Source: JAHEJB01 sp041748175 (lineage in GTDB: Bacteria; Bacteroidota; Rhodothermia; Rhodothermales; Rubricoccaceae). Taken from it: 64,000 nt of DNA. Each line of letters opens with the position of its first letter. Positions within the stretch are counted from its first letter, which is position 1. This document shows positions 60,712-64,000 of this stretch, in pieces. Under the pieces are notes generated by a model. That model saw nothing but the letters and a program-made list of their open reading frames with translations. It was not told where the DNA came from and searched no databases. The DNA lies in assembly GCA_041748175.1 (NCBI GenBank), contig JBGTDU010000087.1, positions 1-64,000 of the forward strand, read 5' to 3'. The position numbers were made by a program, and so were the translations under genes.

Positions 60712-62637
60712 ATGTCCCGCGAACTGACCGAGCAGGAGCAACTGCGCCGACAGCACCTCGATGCCCTGCGTGAAGCAGGGGTTGATCCGTTTCCGGCTGA
60801 GGAGTGGGCCATTACGAACCACGCGGCTGAGATTGTTGGGTTATACGACGACGCTAAGCACGATCCCGGTGCGGACGACACCGAGCCTTTCCACGTGCGC
60901 ATCGCCGGCAGGATGATGACGAAGCGGGTCATGGGCAAGGCCGCGTTCTTTCACCTCGCCGACGAATCGGGGCGCATCCAGATCTATATCCGGCGCGATG
61001 ACCTACCCGACGACTTCTACAACACCGTTTTCAGGAAGCTGCTCGATACGGGCGACTTTGTGGGTGTGGAAGGCGAGGTGTTCCGTACGAAGATGGGCGA
61101 AGTCTCTATCCGCGCGGAGGAATTCAAGCTGCTGGCCAAGAGCCTCAAGCCGCTGCCCGTCGAAAAGGAAGTCGTGGACGAGGAGACCGGCGAGAAGCGC
61201 GTCTTCAACGAGGTCACCGATCCCGAATTCCGCTACCGCCAGCGCTACGCCGACCTCGCCTTGCATCCCGAGGTCCGCGATGTGTTCAAGAAGCGCGCGC
61301 AGATCATCACAGCCATCCGGCGGTTCCTGGACGAGCGCAGCTACGTGGAGGTCGAAACGCCGGCGCTCCAGCCGCTCTACGGCGGCGCAGCGGCGCGGCC
61401 CTTCACCACGCACCACAACGCGCTGGACATGGGCCTTTTCCTCCGCATCGCCGACGAGCTCTACCTCAAGCGTCTCATCGTCGGCGGTTTCGAGGGCGTC
61501 TACGAAATCGCGAAGGACTTCCGCAACGAGGGCCTCAGCCGCTTCCACAACCCGGAGTTCACGATGCTTGAGCTCTACGTCGCCTACCGCGACTACGACT
61601 GGATGATGGACCTCGTCGAGGAAATGCTGGAATCCGTCGTGACGGAGCTTCACGGCTCAACGGAGGTAAAGGTTGGGGGTGAAAGCATCAGCTTTTCTAG
61701 CCCGTTCAGGCGGATCCCGCTCTTGGAAGCGATCAAGGAGAAGACCGGCCACGATTTGTATTTGAAGTCGCGCGACGAGATTGCGGCCGTCGCCAAGAGC
61801 CTCCACATCGAAGTGGAAGACTCCATGGGCACCGGCAAACTCATCGACGAGATCTTCGGCAAGTTCGTGGAGCCGAACCTCATCCAGCCGACGTTCATCA
61901 CGGACTACCCAGTCGAACTCTCTCCCCTCGCCAAGCGGCATCGGATGAAGGAAGGGCTGACCGAACGCTTCGAATTGATCTGCAACGGCAAAGAGATCTG
62001 CAACGCGTTCTCGGAGCTCAACGACCCGCTCGAGCAGCGAAAGCGCTTTGAGGAGCAGGTCCGTCTCGCACGCGAAGGCGACGACGAGGCCGTGAACATT
62101 GTGGACGAGGACTACCTCCGCGCCCTCGAATACGGCATGCCGCCCACCGCAGGCATGGGCATGGGCATCGACCGCCTGACGATGCTCCTCACCAACCATG
62201 ACTCCATCCGCGATGTGATCCTCTTTCCGTTGTTGAGGCCGGAGCTACTTCCTGCGCAACGTTTCGAGCAAGAAGCTCGTCGTCAGTTGATGGAGGTTTT
62301 CGATAACATCGAATGGGACGTGTCCTTTGTTGATGAAACGGTCGAGATTGATTTCAGGGTACCTACAGGATTTCATGATGGATGGATCTGGGGTGAGTTT
62401 CTTTACGTGCCTCCGGGGAGAGAAGACGAACGAGGCGTGCACTGGCTGAATCGTCCATCGATCAACGCACTGCGCCGAACTGGAGCTTTCGACTTTGGAA
62501 TATTGATCGTTAACCGGCCTATTGGACGGGAAGCCGATATGGAGATTGGACAAAATGACGTGCGAGTAATTGTCTTGGGTCAAGATGCCGATGAGACAAG
62601 AGATCGCATCGAGATGTATTATTCCACGTCACGATAA
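60712..62637 (+). CDS. lysS: lysyl-tRNA synthetase, class II, with a C-terminal extension
   Basis: A 641-residue protein. The first 511 residues are a complete class II LysRS: N-terminal OB-fold anticodon domain (KRVMGKAAFFHLADESGRIQ), motif 2 region FRNEGLSRFHNPEFTMLELY and motif 3 GMGMGIDRLTMLL, ending RDVILFPLLRPE as usual. The remaining 130 residues (from base 62245) are an extra domain of unknown type (FDNIEWDVSFVDETVEIDFR, LRRTGAFDFGILIVN). By eye its DNA is less GC-rich than the enzyme body, suggesting a recent fusion with another gene. Confidence 0.93.
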   Translation: MSRELTEQEQLRRQHLDALREAGVDPFPAEEWAITNHAAEIVGLYDDAKHDPGADDTEPFHVRIAGRMMTKRVMGKAAFFHLADESGRIQIYIRRDDLPDDFYNTVFRKLLDTGDFVGVEGEVFRTKMGEVSIRAEEFKLLAKSLKPLPVEKEVVDEETGEKRVFNEVTDPEFRYRQRYADLALHPEVRDVFKKRAQIITAIRRFLDERSYVEVETPALQPLYGGAAARPFTTHHNALDMGLFLRIADELYLKRLIVGGFEGVYEIAKDFRNEGLSRFHNPEFTMLELYVAYRDYDWMMDLVEEMLESVVTELHGSTEVKVGGESISFSSPFRRIPLLEAIKEKTGHDLYLKSRDEIAAVAKSLHIEVEDSMGTGKLIDEIFGKFVEPNLIQPTFITDYPVELSPLAKRHRMKEGLTERFELICNGKEICNAFSELNDPLEQRKRFEEQVRLAREGDDEAVNIVDEDYLRALEYGMPPTAGMGMGIDRLTMLLTNHDSIRDVILFPLLRPELLPAQRFEQEARRQLMEVFDNIEWDVSFVDETVEIDFRVPTGFHDGWIWGEFLYVPPGREDERGVHWLNRPSINALRRTGAFDFGILIVNRPIGREADMEIGQNDVRVIVLGQDADETRDRIEMYYSTSR

Positions 62638-62802
62638 GGCGTTACTCTGAACGTCGTGGAGGCTTTTGTTGCGTCTTGCGTGGAGGCCGGTTACGGGCAG
62701 ATTCCAGATGATGACCATATGTTGGTAGGAGGCTTGCTTGGGGCTTGCGCAAAACGACCCGGCTATGGGGAGCTCATCCACACCAACACCAAACCCCCAA
62801 TT

Positions 62803-63570
62803 TGTCATCTTGAGCGAAGCGAAGGATCTAGCATCAACCTTCTCGTAGGCATGTCGTGACTAGATCCTTCGTCGCTGCGCTCCTCAGGATGACATTCTCT
62901 GTGTGAAATGCCAGAGTCCTGTGTTCATCCTTGCCGTCAACACCAAACCCCCAAATTGTCATCCTGAACGCAGTGAAGGATCTAGCACCAACCCGCTCGG
63001 AGGTATGTCGTGACTAGATCCTTCGTCGCTAAGCTCCTCAGGATGACGTTCTTTATGCAGAAAGCCTGAGTCTTAGTGTTCACTCGCGGCAACGCCAAAC
63101 CCTGAACTGTCATCCCGAAACGAAGTGAGGGATCTCCCGACCTCCGTCTCTTGTCGAGGCCGTGGAGATCCTTTCCCGACAAGTCGGGACAGGCTGCCGC
63201 TGCGCTCCTCAGGATGACATTCTAAAAATGGAAAGCCAGATTCCTGAACCTCAGCGGCAGAAGCATCCACAAACCCACCAACTGTCATCCGAACGCAGTG
63301 AAGGATCTAGCATCAACCTACTCGTAGGTATGCCGCGAGTAGATCCTTTCCCGACAAGTCGGGACAGGCTGTCGTTGCACTCCTCAGGATGACATTCTAA
63401 AAATGGAAAGCCAGATTCCTGAACCTCAGCGGCAGAAGCATCCACAAACCTACCAATTGTCATCCTGAACGCAGTGAAGGATCCAGCTGCAACCCGCTCA
63501 ACAGTTCATTGTGAGCAGATCCTTTCCCGACAAGTCGGGACGGGCTGCCGCTACGCTCCTCAGGATGACA
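62803..63570. repeat. tandem array of five long hairpin repeats
   Basis: Copies at 62803-62894, 62957-63047, 63108-63219, 63283-63394 and 63458-63570. Each starts TGTCATCCTGAACGCAGTGA and continues AGGATCTAGC, ending with the inverse AGATCCTTC...CTCCTCAGGATGACA; copies 3-5 carry an extra CCCGACAAGTCGGGAC palindrome in the right arm. Spacers after copies 3 and 4 are nearly identical (ATTCTAAAAATGGAAAGCCA onward). Confidence 0.92.
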
Positions 63571-63589
63571 TCTCAATAGTTTTGTAAAT

Positions 63590-63877
63590 ATGAAAACCTA
63601 CTGGGTCTACATCCTCGCAAGTCGGAACCGAAAGCTGTACATCGGCATGACGAACAGCTTGAAGCGGCGTATTCGAGAGCACAAGGCCGGTATTGGTTCG
63701 TCGCACACAGCGAAATACAAGATCAATCAGTTGGTTCACTACGAGCGGTTCAAAGATCCAAACGAAGCGATACGGTGAGAGAAGGAGCTCAAAGGATGGA
63801 CACGCGAAAAGAAGTTGCAACTTGTTGAGTCAACCAACAAGGGTTGGGCCGATCTTGCGACCGATCTCGATAAGTAG
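63590..63877 (+). pseudogene. GIY-YIG family endonuclease gene with an in-frame TGA
   Basis: From ATG 63590 the frame encodes MKTYWVYILASRNRKLYIGM, LKRRIREHKAG and INQLVHYERFKDPNEAIR, then TGA (63776-63778), then EKELKGWTREKKLQLVE to TAG at 63875-63877. Read through, it is a normal 95-residue small GIY-YIG nuclease, with the VYIL and LYIG motifs and the Arg of LKRR. Family members have Arg at the stop position (AIxREKxLKxW), so a CGA to TGA change fits. If it stops, the product lacks the conserved C-terminal segment and is probably inactive. It is located 20 bp after the fifth hairpin repeat. Confidence 0.85.
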
Positions 63878-63935
63878 TCAGCAGCACATGCCGCAGAGTA
63901 ATTCCGCCGATTCGGAAACAGCCCATTCAGGCTAC

Positions 63936-64000
63936 TGGGAGCTCATCCGCACAAACGTCACACTCAGAAATTGTCATCCTGACGACCGGGGGAGGAAGGA
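63936..64000. repeat. start of a further hairpin-repeat copy and its leader
   Basis: CTGGGAGCTCATCC at 63936-63949 and TTGTCATCCTGA from 63971 repeat the leader and start of the first array copy (62767-62812). The window ends inside the copy, so the array probably resumes beyond it. Confidence 0.7.

Noticed and set aside
62803..63570. CRISPR-like array
   Set aside because: Repeats are about 90-113 bp, strongly self-complementary and imperfect; spacers are partly identical to one another, and no cas gene is present.
63776..63778. TGA as a selenocysteine codon
   Set aside because: Family alignment predicts arginine at this position, and no SECIS-like stem is evident directly downstream.

Overview
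The window looks like a chromosomal segment from a fairly GC-rich member of the Bacteroidota/Rhodothermota group, probably Rhodothermia-like. The evidence is: three proteins with type IX secretion (T9SS) type A sorting domains, an atpD-atpC pair apart from the other ATP synthase genes, an AtpD insert near residues 205-232 of the kind known from Bacteroidota, weak or absent Shine-Dalgarno sites before most genes, a lone nuoI, and LptE-, DUF4286- and toast_rack-type proteins. This placement is inference from gene content; no 16S rRNA is present.

Layout. 1-6.3 kb: a T9SS cargo gene broken by an in-frame TAG, purB, a toast_rack protein and an ABC exporter pair. 6.4-10.8 kb: a lipoprotein, ruvC, a YebC-family protein and a D-serine dehydratase-like enzyme. 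10.9-21 kb (all minus strand): DUF4286, a sigma-54 activator, lptE, a cellulose-synthase-like glycosyltransferase, a TPR protein, thiL, a Fic protein, and atpD-atpC. 21-24.4 kb: an accessory island of gene remnants, a 158-bp MITE, a PIN toxin-antitoxin pair, and a duplicated 232-bp toxin-antitoxin debris module. 24.5-34 kb: tkt, rpe, a DnaJ-like protein, priA, a pirin, the SRP RNA gene, a geranylgeranyl-reductase-like enzyme, yajC and a second 158-bp MITE. 34-43 kb: ribBA, a paralogous pair of pilin-like unknowns, sixA-like, coaE, an ABC ATPase, a HIT protein, then PTPS, folE, a small conserved protein and an SDR that together look like a tetrahydrobiopterin-type pterin cluster, then rarA. 43-51.6 kb: two T9SS cargo genes with a terminator, a LolA-like lipoprotein, trmH, an NFACT protein, uppP and a sigma-54 response regulator. 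51.6-54.4 kb: ecsC, a toxin-antitoxin pair enclosed by a duplicated ecsC 3' end, and a secreted MsrB/MsrA pair. 54.6-62.6 kb: der, nuoI, a DinB-like protein, holA, an ECF sigma factor, tRNA-Val(CAC), a DUF2520 protein and lysS with an unusual 130-residue C-terminal extension. 62.8-64 kb: a tandem array of large hairpin repeats next to a GIY-YIG nuclease gene that carries an in-frame TGA.

The core genes are ordinary housekeeping (nucleotide, cofactor, translation, replication, envelope). The unusual content is in repeats and scars: a hairpin array tied to a GIY-YIG gene, two 158-bp MITEs with CTAG/TTAG target sites, toxin-antitoxin modules with duplication footprints, remnants of nuoH, a Phd antitoxin and other genes, and at least seven different short-period sequences sitting at or just before start codons. 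No CRISPR array, prophage or complete insertion sequence was seen.
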